5,645 nucleotides of DNA from NCBI GenBank assembly GCA_945919165.1, contig CAMEIZ010000113.1:1-5645 (forward strand). Reading direction: 5' to 3'. This document shows, piece by piece, positions 1 to 5,280 of the stretch. A model generated the notes under the pieces. That model searched no databases, was not told the origin of the DNA, and saw only the letters and a program-made list of their open reading frames with translations. The position numbers and the translations under genes are program-made. The number at the start of each line of letters is the position of its first letter. Positions within the stretch are counted from its first letter, which is position 1. This DNA is from an uncultured Traorella sp. GTDB taxonomy: Bacteria; Bacillota_I; Bacilli_A; Erysipelotrichales; Erysipelotrichaceae.

Positions 1-178
1 ATTGTGTCCGATATTCGGTCAGATCGGCGATTTAGCTTTCAGTGCCATTAAGCGATGCTCTGGTATTAAGGATTATGGCAATCTTCTTCCTGGTCATGGA
101 GGAGTGCTGGATCGTGTCGATTCTCTGCTTTTTAATGTAGTGACATTTTTCTTTATCATGATGGCGGTGAAAATGTAA
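1..178 (+). CDS. cdsA: Phosphatidate cytidylyltransferase (CDP-diacylglycerol synthase), C-terminal end only
   Basis: The 5' part lies outside the window; 58 sense codons (from base 2) and the TAA stop at 176-178 are visible. The enzyme makes CDP-diacylglycerol from CTP and phosphatidic acid in the cytoplasmic membrane, the branch point of phospholipid synthesis. The fragment contains the CdsA family signature almost intact: S-A-I-K-R, a short gap, K-D-Y-G, then LPGHGGVLDRVDS, whose Lys-Asp and Asp-Arg-x-Asp residues belong to the metal/CTP site. A hydrophobic stretch (LLFNVVTFFFIMMAV) follows as the last membrane helix. The stop codon overlaps the dxr start by one base (TAATG), which indicates translational coupling. 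cdsA directly before dxr and rseP is the common Firmicutes arrangement, usually behind uppS. The identification is secure from the signature even though only the end is seen. Confidence 0.95.
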   Translation, partial: LCPIFGQIGDLAFSAIKRCSGIKDYGNLLPGHGGVLDRVDSLLFNVVTFFFIMMAVKM

Positions 179-1335
179 TGAAGAAGAAAATTATTCTTTT
201 GGGAGCCAGTGGTTCAATTGGTACTCAGACACTGGATGTAATTGCTCATCATCCTGATCTTTTTGAACTGTGTGCTTTCAGCGTTGGAAAAAGAATTGAA
301 CATGTAGAAACCATCTTAAATCAGTTTGAGGTTCATCATGTCTGCGTTTTGAATGAAAAAGACAAGAAACATTTAGAAGTCAAATTTCCTGATGTTCATT
401 TTGTTTCCGGTGATGAGGGTTTATTACAACTGGCTTCATTGGAAGAGGGGAATACCTTGGTAAATGCTCTGGTGGGTTCAGTAGGATTAAAACCAACGCT
501 GTGTGCCATTGAGCATGGTAAGGACATTGCTCTGGCAAATAAGGAAACCTTGGTTGTGGGCGGAAAGTTTGTCAAGGAAGCACTCAAGAAGTATCATGTA
601 AATCTAACACCGATTGACAGTGAACATTCAGCTATTTTTCAATGTCTTCAGGGTGTGCGAAAAGAAGATGTCAGTAAGCTGATCATTACGGCTAGCGGCG
701 GAAGTTTTCGAGATCGTAGTAGAGAAGAATTAAAGGGTGTCAGTGTGAAAGAAGCCTTAGCTCATCCGAATTGGAATATGGGAGCGAAAATTACCATTGA
801 CAGTGCTACATTGATGAATAAAGGTTTTGAGGTGATTGAAGCCCATTATTTATTTGATATGGATTATGATGATATTGATGTACTTGTTCATAAGGAAAGT
901 ATTATTCATTCTCTGATTGAAACAAAAGATACAGCTCTTTTGGCACAGTTGGGAACAGCAGATATGCGTCTTCCGATTCAGTATGCTTTAAGTGTTCCAA
1001 AACGCTTTGAGCTTGTTAGTGGTGAAAGATGTAATCTGGCAAAATTAAAAACATTGCATTTTGATGAAGTGGATATGGTTCGCTTTCCGCTTTTAAAAGC
1101 AGCCTATGAGTGCGGAAAAAAAGAAGGAAATGCCTGTGCAATCTTAAATGCTGCCAATGAAGTAGCGGTGAATGCTTTTTTGAATGAAGAAATTGAATTT
1201 CTAGATATTGAAAAACTGATTTTTAAGGCACTGGATGAAATTGAATATATCAAAGATGCAACACTGAAGGACGTGTTTGATACCGATTGTCGTACCAGAC
1301 AATTTGTCAAAGAGCTTGTGAAAGGTGGTATTTGA
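178..1335 (+). CDS. dxr: 1-deoxy-D-xylulose 5-phosphate reductoisomerase
   Basis: This 385-residue cytoplasmic enzyme matches the family's usual length. It converts DXP to 2-C-methyl-D-erythritol 4-phosphate using NADPH and a divalent metal, the committed step of the MEP isoprenoid pathway and the target of fosmidomycin. Visible motifs in order are the Rossmann GASGSIG at 9-15, LANKE at 119-123, IDSEHSA at 146-152 with metal ligands Asp147 and Glu149, TASGGSF at 171-177, and AHPNWNMGAKITIDSATLMN at 195-214. Asn214, Lys215 and Glu218 complete the metal/substrate site. GTADMRLPIQYAL (259-271) and NAANEVAV (324-331) are also family hallmarks. No catalytic residue appears lost. The ATG shares a base with the cdsA stop; a GGTGA SD-like stretch at 166-170 lies seven bases upstream. 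The stop overlaps the rseP ATG. Alternative product: none plausible. Isoprenoid supply, phospholipid precursor and membrane proteolysis are thus co-transcribed. Confidence 0.98.
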   Translation: MKKKIILLGASGSIGTQTLDVIAHHPDLFELCAFSVGKRIEHVETILNQFEVHHVCVLNEKDKKHLEVKFPDVHFVSGDEGLLQLASLEEGNTLVNALVGSVGLKPTLCAIEHGKDIALANKETLVVGGKFVKEALKKYHVNLTPIDSEHSAIFQCLQGVRKEDVSKLIITASGGSFRDRSREELKGVSVKEALAHPNWNMGAKITIDSATLMNKGFEVIEAHYLFDMDYDDIDVLVHKESIIHSLIETKDTALLAQLGTADMRLPIQYALSVPKRFELVSGERCNLAKLKTLHFDEVDMVRFPLLKAAYECGKKEGNACAILNAANEVAVNAFLNEEIEFLDIEKLIFKALDEIEYIKDATLKDVFDTDCRTRQFVKELVKGGI

Positions 1336-2390
1336 TGGAAGTTATAGTGAATATACTGATTTTTATTGTGATTTTGTCAATTATTATTGTTGTGCATGAA
1401 TTGGGTCATTTGATTGCAGCTAAGAAATTTCATGTTTACTGCAGTGAATTTTCAATTGGTATGGGACCGATTCTTTATCAGAAAAAGAATAAAGAAACCG
1501 CCTTTTCAATCCGAGCAATCCCATTAGGCGGCTTTGTTCAGATGGCCGGAGAAGAAGGCAGTGATCTGGAAAATGTTCCTTTTGAAAGAACAATCAACGG
1601 AATTAAAACATGGCAGCAGGTAGTTGTTATGGCAGCCGGAGCTATCATGAATGTCCTTTTGGCTTGGGTCATTTTTGTGGGAATTGTCATGTTCAGAGGT
1701 CAGGTTCAGGTACCAAGTGATCCGATCTTGAATTCCATTATGGATCAATCTCCTGCACAGGCAGTGGGCATGCAGCCAAATGATAAAATTGTAAAAATGG
1801 TTTTGCCTAGCGGTGATACAATCATGGTGGAAACCTTTGATGATATTGTAAATGGCATGAGTGATTATGCTTCCGGTAATATTATCTTTACGATTGAACG
1901 AAATGGTGAATTGATGGATTTTTCAGTTGAACCAAAATATAATGAAGAAACCAACAGTTATCTGGTGGGCTTTCAGGTAGCAGCGAAAACCCGTTCCATT
2001 GCCTGGTATGAAAGCTTTGTTTATGGAACAAAAATGCTGGGCGAGATGAGTGTGCAGATTGTGGCTGCTTTTGCGAATCTGATCCGTGGTATTGGGTTAA
2101 AGGATGTTAGCGGACCAGTTGGAATTTATCAGGCAACTGCAACAGTAGCCAGCAGTGGATTGCTTTCTTTAATTACTTGGATTGGTTTGCTGTCAGTCAA
2201 TGTGGGTCTTTTTAATTTATTTCCGATTCCTATTTTGGATGGCGGAAGAATTGTCATTGTGTTGATCGAAAAAGCAGTTGGCCACCGTCTTTCAGAAAAA
2301 GTTCAGACTGGCATTATGATGATTGGCTTATTGTTAATTGCGGCTCTTATGATTTTTGCGACAGCCAATGATATTTTAAAACTTTTTTAA
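1335..2390 (+). CDS. rseP: Site-2 intramembrane zinc metalloprotease, RseP/RasP family
   Basis: This 351-residue membrane protease of the site-2 family cleaves transmembrane substrates, typically anti-sigma factors and signal-peptide remnants. The first helix carries the zinc-binding HELGH at 21-25 (His21, Glu22, His25). The family segment GGFVQMAGEE follows at 65-74, then a second helix around 97-120. A single PDZ-like region spans roughly 125-215, then SGPVGI at 259-264. The third zinc ligand region is NLFPIPILDGG at 294-304 with Asp302, and a final helix lies at about 325-345. The protein is shorter than the roughly 420-residue Bacillus RasP. I chose the start at 1335 because AAAGGTGG at 1321-1328 is correctly spaced and the ATG overlaps the dxr stop (TGATG). 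An in-frame ATG at 1287 would add 16 hydrophilic residues inside dxr and has no such support. A terminator hairpin begins within the stop codon. In Bacilli proS often follows; here nnr does. Confidence 0.96.
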   Translation: MEVIVNILIFIVILSIIIVVHELGHLIAAKKFHVYCSEFSIGMGPILYQKKNKETAFSIRAIPLGGFVQMAGEEGSDLENVPFERTINGIKTWQQVVVMAAGAIMNVLLAWVIFVGIVMFRGQVQVPSDPILNSIMDQSPAQAVGMQPNDKIVKMVLPSGDTIMVETFDDIVNGMSDYASGNIIFTIERNGELMDFSVEPKYNEETNSYLVGFQVAAKTRSIAWYESFVYGTKMLGEMSVQIVAAFANLIRGIGLKDVSGPVGIYQATATVASSGLLSLITWIGLLSVNVGLFNLFPIPILDGGRIVIVLIEKAVGHRLSEKVQTGIMMIGLLLIAALMIFATANDILKLF

Positions 2391-2410
2391 GGACATGATG
2401 TCCTTTTTTT
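2389..2410 (+). terminator. Short intrinsic terminator at the end of the cdsA-dxr-rseP operon
   Basis: AAGGACA (2389-2395) pairs perfectly with TGTCCTT (2399-2405) around a TGA loop, followed by an uninterrupted T-run ending at 2410. The stem's first bases belong to the rseP TAA stop. With seven pairs it is a modest terminator, so some read-through into nnr is likely. Confidence 0.75.
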
Positions 2411-2418
2411 ATTATAAT
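2390..2418 (+). promoter_or_regulatory. Candidate sigma-A promoter for nnr, embedded in the rseP terminator
   Basis: A perfect TATAAT lies at 2413-2418. Seventeen bases upstream is AGGACA (2390-2395), matching TTGACA at four of six positions; this hexamer is also the left arm of the terminator stem. Initiation would fall near 2425, right at the first base of the nnr SD, leaving a very short leader. The -10 match is clear; the -35 is weak. AT-rich DNA yields chance TATAAT matches, so this stays a candidate. Confidence 0.5.
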
Positions 2419-2424
2419 GGAAAT

Positions 2425-2433
2425 GAGGTGATC
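2425..2433 (+). promoter_or_regulatory. Very strong Shine-Dalgarno of nnr
   Basis: GAGGTGATC is nine consecutive bases complementary to the usual 3' end of 16S rRNA (GATCACCTCC). The GAGG core is seven bases from the ATG at 2436 and thirteen from the in-frame ATG at 2442, so it decides for the 2436 start. Confidence 0.85.
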
Positions 2434-2435
2434 GT

Positions 2436-3833
2436 ATGTTGATGGCTGACAGTTTTCAAATGAGAAGACTAGATGATAAATTATCAGAAAAATATTCAAT
2501 GATTGAGCTGGTTCAAAAAGCCGCCGATTGTCTGGCAGAAGAAATTCAACAGCCGGCATTGATTTTCTGTGGAAAAGGCAATAACGGAGCAGACGGCTAT
2601 GCTCTGGCATGTCGTTTACATGATGAATTGATACCTGTGTGGGTAGTACCATGTGAGCTTTTCAATCAAAGTGAGGCGAATCTTTATTATTATCAGCAAT
2701 GTGAAAAAGAAGGTTTAATTCTTGATTTTGAAACTTTAAAACAGAAAAGGTTTGATTTTGAGGTCATTGTGGATGCTGTGTTTGGCTTTGGCTGTCATCA
2801 TCAGCCCAACGGCATTTATCAGGAAATCATCCATTGGATCAATCAGTGTCCCAAAAAAACAATCGCGGTTGATGTAGCGAGTGGATTGGACTGTGACAGT
2901 GGCTATCCGTTTGATAATTGTGTTCAGGCAGATCAGACAATTACTTTTTTTGCCCTGAAACAGGGTTTTCATAATCCGGCAAGTCATGCTTTTTTAGGTG
3001 AAGTGATTGTAAAAAGATTAGATGTAGACCTTGATGAAAGACTTTATCTAAGTGAAATGGTTGATACGATTTCATTAAGAAAGAGAGCTTATGAAAGTCA
3101 TAAGGGAACGTTTGGAAAAGCAGTATTGATTTGTGGTTCAAAACACTATCAGGGAGCAGCCCTTCTTTCATCAAAAGCCTGTGTGGCAGCAGGGTGTGGG
3201 ATCACCACTTTATGCTCAGTTGATGAAGTATTGAATATTATGCCGATTTATTGTCCTGAAGTGACATTGCTGCATCATAGTGAACTTTCAACAAGTAAAG
3301 CTTATCAGGCTGCTTTGGTTGGCTGCGGCATTGATGAAGACGAAAAACTCTTACAACAAGCTCTTGATTTAGGTATTCCGCTGGTAATCGATGCAACAGC
3401 ATTAAAATTAATAGCCGCTCATCCTGATCTTTTGAATCAAAAACAAGCATCGGTGATATTGACTCCTCATTTGAAAGAGTTTGAGCGTTTATGTCCAGCA
3501 GGAAAGCATTTGATTTCAGATGCTGAGCAATATGCTCGGCTTCATGATTGTATTCTTGTTGTAAAAGGACCCCTGACCATCATTACCGATGGAAAGAAAA
3601 CATATCGCAATACCACGGGCAATCCAACAATGGCCACAGGCGGCAGCGGTGATGTTTTAGCCGGTATTATTACTTCTTTGCTGGCACAGGGATATGATCC
3701 GCTGGAAAGTGCCAAGATAGGAGTCTTTCTTCATGGAAAATGTGCTGACAGACTGGCATTAGACTGCTATACTTCTCTTCCTTCTAAAATAATTGAAGAG
3801 CTGCCTTTTGTCATGAAGGAAATGGTCAAATAA
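2436..3833 (+). CDS. nnr: Bifunctional NAD(P)H-hydrate epimerase / ADP-dependent NAD(P)H-hydrate dehydratase
   Basis: This 465-residue cytoplasmic metabolite-repair enzyme restores NAD(P)H from its hydrated, damaged form. The N-terminal YjeF_N epimerase domain (about 1-205) carries GKGNNGADG (46-54), VDAVFGFG with Asp113 (112-119) and AVDVASGLDCDSG (144-156), the usual catalytic and phosphate-binding motifs. The C-terminal YjeF_C dehydratase domain, a ribokinase-like fold (about 215-465), starts at HKGTFGKA (222-229). It continues with ICGS (232-235), LTPHLKEFERL (342-352), VVKG (375-378) and the nucleotide-binding segment ending GGSGDVLAG (402-410), with catalytic-type Asp406. Two conserved motifs deviate: the expected GPGLG reads GCGID (296-300) and the expected DADALN reads DATALK (319-324). 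The length is slightly below the roughly 500 residues common for Nnr. It sits 45 bp after rseP behind its own probable promoter and ends in a strong terminator, so it can be expressed both by read-through and alone. Confidence 0.95.
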   Translation: MLMADSFQMRRLDDKLSEKYSMIELVQKAADCLAEEIQQPALIFCGKGNNGADGYALACRLHDELIPVWVVPCELFNQSEANLYYYQQCEKEGLILDFETLKQKRFDFEVIVDAVFGFGCHHQPNGIYQEIIHWINQCPKKTIAVDVASGLDCDSGYPFDNCVQADQTITFFALKQGFHNPASHAFLGEVIVKRLDVDLDERLYLSEMVDTISLRKRAYESHKGTFGKAVLICGSKHYQGAALLSSKACVAAGCGITTLCSVDEVLNIMPIYCPEVTLLHHSELSTSKAYQAALVGCGIDEDEKLLQQALDLGIPLVIDATALKLIAAHPDLLNQKQASVILTPHLKEFERLCPAGKHLISDAEQYARLHDCILVVKGPLTIITDGKKTYRNTTGNPTMATGGSGDVLAGIITSLLAQGYDPLESAKIGVFLHGKCADRLALDCYTSLPSKIIEELPFVMKEMVK

Positions 3834-3834
3834 A

Positions 3835-3862
3835 AAAAGCCTCAAACAAGGCTTTTCTTTTT
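3835..3862. terminator. Intrinsic terminator after nnr, probably bidirectional
   Basis: AAAAGCCT (3835-3842) pairs with AGGCTTTT (3849-3856) around a six-base loop, followed by CTTTTT on the plus strand. Read on the minus strand the same hairpin is followed by seven T's (complement of 3832-3838), so it could also stop transcription coming from the right. It starts one base after the nnr stop. Its stem is nearly the same as that of the tRNA terminator at 4621-4646. Confidence 0.88.
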
Positions 3863-3864
3863 AA

Positions 3865-3882
3865 ATGGTGCCGGCTATGAGA
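3865..3882. repeat. Attachment-site repeat, distal copy
   Basis: ATGGTGCCGGCTATGAGA is identical to the 18 bp at the 3' end of the tRNA-Thr gene (4654-4671), in the same orientation. Identity stops sharply at both sides. Its distance to the other copy is 789 bp, and the interval contains only an integrase relic. This is the expected distal end of an element inserted in a tRNA 3' end. The stop codon (TAG on the minus strand, 3875-3877) of the truncated integrase reading lies inside it. Confidence 0.85.
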
Positions 3883-4545
3883 ATCCGAATACATATCTTT
3901 CTTCGTTGAATCCGAATATTTCAGACTGATCTTTTTTCCATTGTGTCATTAAATCACATAAAATAGCTGGCATTGAAATGGTTCGTGTACTATTTCCTGT
4001 TTTTGGAGATGTGATATCCCATGTCTTATCTTTGACTTTAGTTGTATGAGTCTTGTATATCTTAACTGATTTATCAACCAGGTCGATATCTTTCCATTGA
4101 AGTGCTAGTAATTCACTTCTGCGAACACCCATGTAATAAAGGAAAGAGAAAATGGTTTTCTGCATCAGATCGTCTACATGATTTATAAAAACATTAAATT
4201 GATCAGGTTCCCAGTAAACGATCTCAATTTATTAACAGTGATCAAATTTATTTTGATTTTTCCTAATTCGATGCAAGCCTTATCTAATAGAGCCTGCTTT
4301 GTTACTTGGCTTGATTCCTTAATGTTTGTATCATATTTTGAATATTCATCACACAGCTCTCTGAATGTAATTGATCCTTTTGATACTTCGATATCTTGAT
4401 ATTTTCTGATAAACTCTAATTCATATTCTCTTGCTTTTTTAAGTGAATTTACAGGTGCTTTTTTCGTGTAACTGTAATATGTGCCGTCTGATTTTTTTAT
4501 TTTTCCGTGTATATAATATTTATTATCCTTTTTATATGCTGCCAT
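3875..4545 (-). pseudogene. Broken tyrosine recombinase/integrase
   Basis: Reading leftwards, the product starts MAAYKKDNKYYIHGKI, a typical AP2-like DNA-binding N-terminus of Firmicutes phage/ICE integrases. A core-binding segment with TFRELCDEYSKY and INLITVNKL follows. The frame then fails near 4220-4235. In another frame the family pattern resumes with IEIVYWEPDQF and YMGVRRSELLALQWKDID (the catalytic Arg motif GVR), then SPKTG (the beta-hairpin Lys). The coding ends at RYVFGFS and a TAG inside the distal att repeat. By comparison with the family I infer that about 50-60 residues of the core-binding domain are missing at the frame change. The C-terminal HxxR and nucleophilic Tyr boxes are also absent. 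I set the start at 4545 because AAGGAAGG lies five bases upstream of that ATG; an upstream in-frame ATG at 4569 is less well supported. The gene is surely inactive as a recombinase. Confidence 0.9.
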
Positions 4546-4580
4546 ATTATCCTTCCTTAATTTTGCCATTAAATGAATAC

Positions 4581-4601
4581 TTTTCGCTATAATTTTCGCT
4601 A
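4581..4601. repeat. Pair of 9-bp direct repeats, possible integrase arm sites
   Basis: TTTTCGCTA occurs at 4581-4589 and again at 4593-4601, a 12-base period. The pair lies between the integrase start and the tRNA-proximal att copy, about 53 bp from the latter. Tyrosine integrases with an AP2-like N-terminal domain bind short direct repeats of this kind beside the crossover site. The repeat is seen directly; the function is inferred from place and spacing. Confidence 0.5.
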
Positions 4602-4618
4602 CAGCTGTTATTTGTATT

Positions 4619-4646
4619 AAAAAAAGCCTTTATTTATAGGCTTTTT
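4619..4646 (-). terminator. Intrinsic terminator downstream of tRNA-Thr
   Basis: On the minus strand AAAAAGCCT (complement of 4638-4646) pairs with AGGCTTTTT (complement of 4621-4629) around an eight-base loop and runs into a seven-T tail (complement of 4619-4625). It begins eight bases past the tRNA CCA end. The hairpin lies inside the inserted element, so the element appears to supply the terminator of its host tRNA. On the plus strand the tail is shorter (five T's) but may also work. Confidence 0.85.
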
Positions 4647-4653
4647 CAACTAT

Positions 4654-4671
4654 ATGGTGCCGGCTATGAGA
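4654..4671. repeat. Attachment-site repeat, tRNA-proximal copy
   Basis: ATGGTGCCGGCTATGAGA corresponds on the minus strand to the 3' side of the T-stem, the acceptor strand and the CCA of tRNA-Thr plus one base. It is the exact partner of 3865-3882. Integration at this place leaves the tRNA complete because the incoming element carries the same 3' sequence. Confidence 0.87.
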
Positions 4672-4730
4672 TTTGAACTCACAACCTCCGCCTTACCATG
4701 GCGTTGCTCTACCGTTGGAGCTAAGTCGGC
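4655..4730 (-). tRNA. tRNA-Thr, anticodon GGT
   Basis: The minus strand folds as a complete 76-base cloverleaf with encoded CCA: acceptor GCCGACT/AGCCGGC, D-arm GCTC/GAGC, anticodon loop ATGGTAA, variable AGGTT, T-arm GTGAG-TTCAAAT-CTCAT, discriminator A. The anticodon GGT at 34-36 with T33 and A37 reads ACC/ACT threonine codons. Two pairs are imperfect, A5-C68 in the acceptor stem and A27-G43 in the anticodon stem; all other stem positions pair, counting one G-T at 49-65. The 3' end overlaps the att repeat, so the gene was the integration target. A promoter lies directly upstream (right) and a terminator directly downstream (left). Confidence 0.93.
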
Positions 4731-4740
4731 ATGTATTTCT

Positions 4741-4769
4741 ATTTTACCCTATTTGCAAAGTTTTGAAAA
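4741..4769 (-). promoter_or_regulatory. Promoter of tRNA-Thr
   Basis: On the minus strand TTTTCA (complement of 4764-4769, four of six to TTGACA) is 17 bases from TAAAAT (complement of 4741-4746, five of six to TATAAT). The predicted start is near 4734, a few bases before the mature tRNA 5' end at 4730, as expected for a stable RNA. Confidence 0.65.
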
Positions 4770-4780
4770 GAGGTTATAAT
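4753..4780 (+). promoter_or_regulatory. Promoter of the ybaK-type deacylase gene
   Basis: TTGCAA (4753-4758) and a perfect TATAAT (4775-4780) are separated by 16 bases. The predicted start, about seven bases past the -10, falls on or next to the A of the ATG at 4787. It interleaves with the opposite-facing tRNA promoter; the two occupy the same 40 bp. Confidence 0.75.
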
Positions 4781-4786
4781 ACTTTT

Positions 4787-5260
4787 ATGAAAAATTTAAA
4801 GACGAATGCCATGAGACAGTTGGATAACCTGAAAATTAACTACCAGATACATACCTATGATGTGAGTGATGGTCAGATTGATGCTGTTTCAGTGGCAAAA
4901 AAATGTCAGCAGGATATTCGATATGTGTATAAAACACTGCTTACCCGTGGTGCTTCCAAAAAAATATATGTATTTGTGGTCAATGGTCAGGATGAGCTTG
5001 ATTTGAAGAAATGTGCCAAATGTGTTCATGAAAAGAACATTGAAATGGTTCATGTGAATGAGCTTTTAGGCTTAAGCGGATATGTCCGCGGAGGCTGTTC
5101 TCCGTTGGGTATGAAGAAAAACTATCCAGTGATTGTCAGTGAGACGATTCTTGGAATTGATCATATTATTTTCAGCGGAGGTAAAATCGGTTTGCAGATT
5201 GAGTGTTCTGTTCATGATTTTATATCAGCACTGCAGGCACAAATCGGAGAAATTATTTAA
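4787..5260 (+). CDS. ybaK: Cys-tRNA(Pro)/Cys-tRNA(Cys) deacylase, YbaK/EbsC family
   Basis: This 157-residue cytoplasmic enzyme hydrolyses cysteine mischarged on tRNA-Pro, a trans-editing step that backs up prolyl-tRNA synthetase. It has the normal family length and a single domain. Visible hallmarks are KTNAMRQLD at 5-13, the catalytic-type Lys49 in YKTLL (48-52), DLKKCAK at 72-78, GYVRGGCSPLGMKK at 98-111 and FSGGKIGLQI at 129-138. I chose ATG 4787 because the family typically begins a few residues before KTNAMR. A longer in-frame reading from 4673 would run through the tRNA gene and is spurious. No SD is correctly placed for 4787: AAGAGG ends 14 bases before the ATG and lies between the promoter hexamers. 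Translation may therefore be leaderless, or start at ATG 4811. A Cys-x-x-Cys (76-79) is present, meaning unknown. Twenty bases separate it from the PHP gene, so they share an operon. Confidence 0.93.
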   Translation: MKNLKTNAMRQLDNLKINYQIHTYDVSDGQIDAVSVAKKCQQDIRYVYKTLLTRGASKKIYVFVVNGQDELDLKKCAKCVHEKNIEMVHVNELLGLSGYVRGGCSPLGMKKNYPVIVSETILGIDHIIFSGGKIGLQIECSVHDFISALQAQIGEII

Positions 5261-5280
5261 TCAGTGACTAGGAGGTCAGT

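Larger units (their letters stand above)
3865..4671. mobile_element. Degenerate integrated element (scar) at the 3' end of tRNA-Thr
   Basis: Two identical 18-bp direct repeats bound the region. One forms the 3' end of an intact-looking tRNA-Thr gene and the other lies beside the nnr terminator. Between them are a broken tyrosine integrase, a pair of 9-bp direct repeats near the tRNA-proximal end and a terminator hairpin; no cargo gene is left. The pattern is what remains of a prophage or integrative element after deletion of its interior. Which kind it was cannot be told from the remnant. Confidence 0.82.

Noticed and set aside
1287..1334. Earlier in-frame ATG for rseP adding 16 residues
   Set aside because: It lies within dxr, adds a hydrophilic Cys-rich piece before the first helix, and lacks the SD that ATG 1335 has.
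2736..3450. Several minus-strand open frames inside nnr, and similar ones within dxr and rseP
   Set aside because: They are antisense to well-conserved enzyme domains and show no SD or family motif.
3870..3875. GCCGGC palindrome as an operator
   Set aside because: It is part of the tRNA acceptor sequence in both att copies and needs no other explanation.
4178..4399. Plus-strand 73-codon open frame opposite the integrase relic
   Set aside because: It is antisense to recognisable integrase coding, lacks an SD, and has no recognisable protein pattern.
3875..4545. A functional minimal integrase or programmed frameshift
   Set aside because: No slippery sequence is evident at the frame change, part of the core-binding domain is missing, and the HxxR and Tyr catalytic boxes are absent.
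4673..4786. N-terminal extension of the deacylase frame
   Set aside because: It translates the antisense strand of the tRNA gene and crosses both promoters; family length and the KTNAMR position fit ATG 4787.
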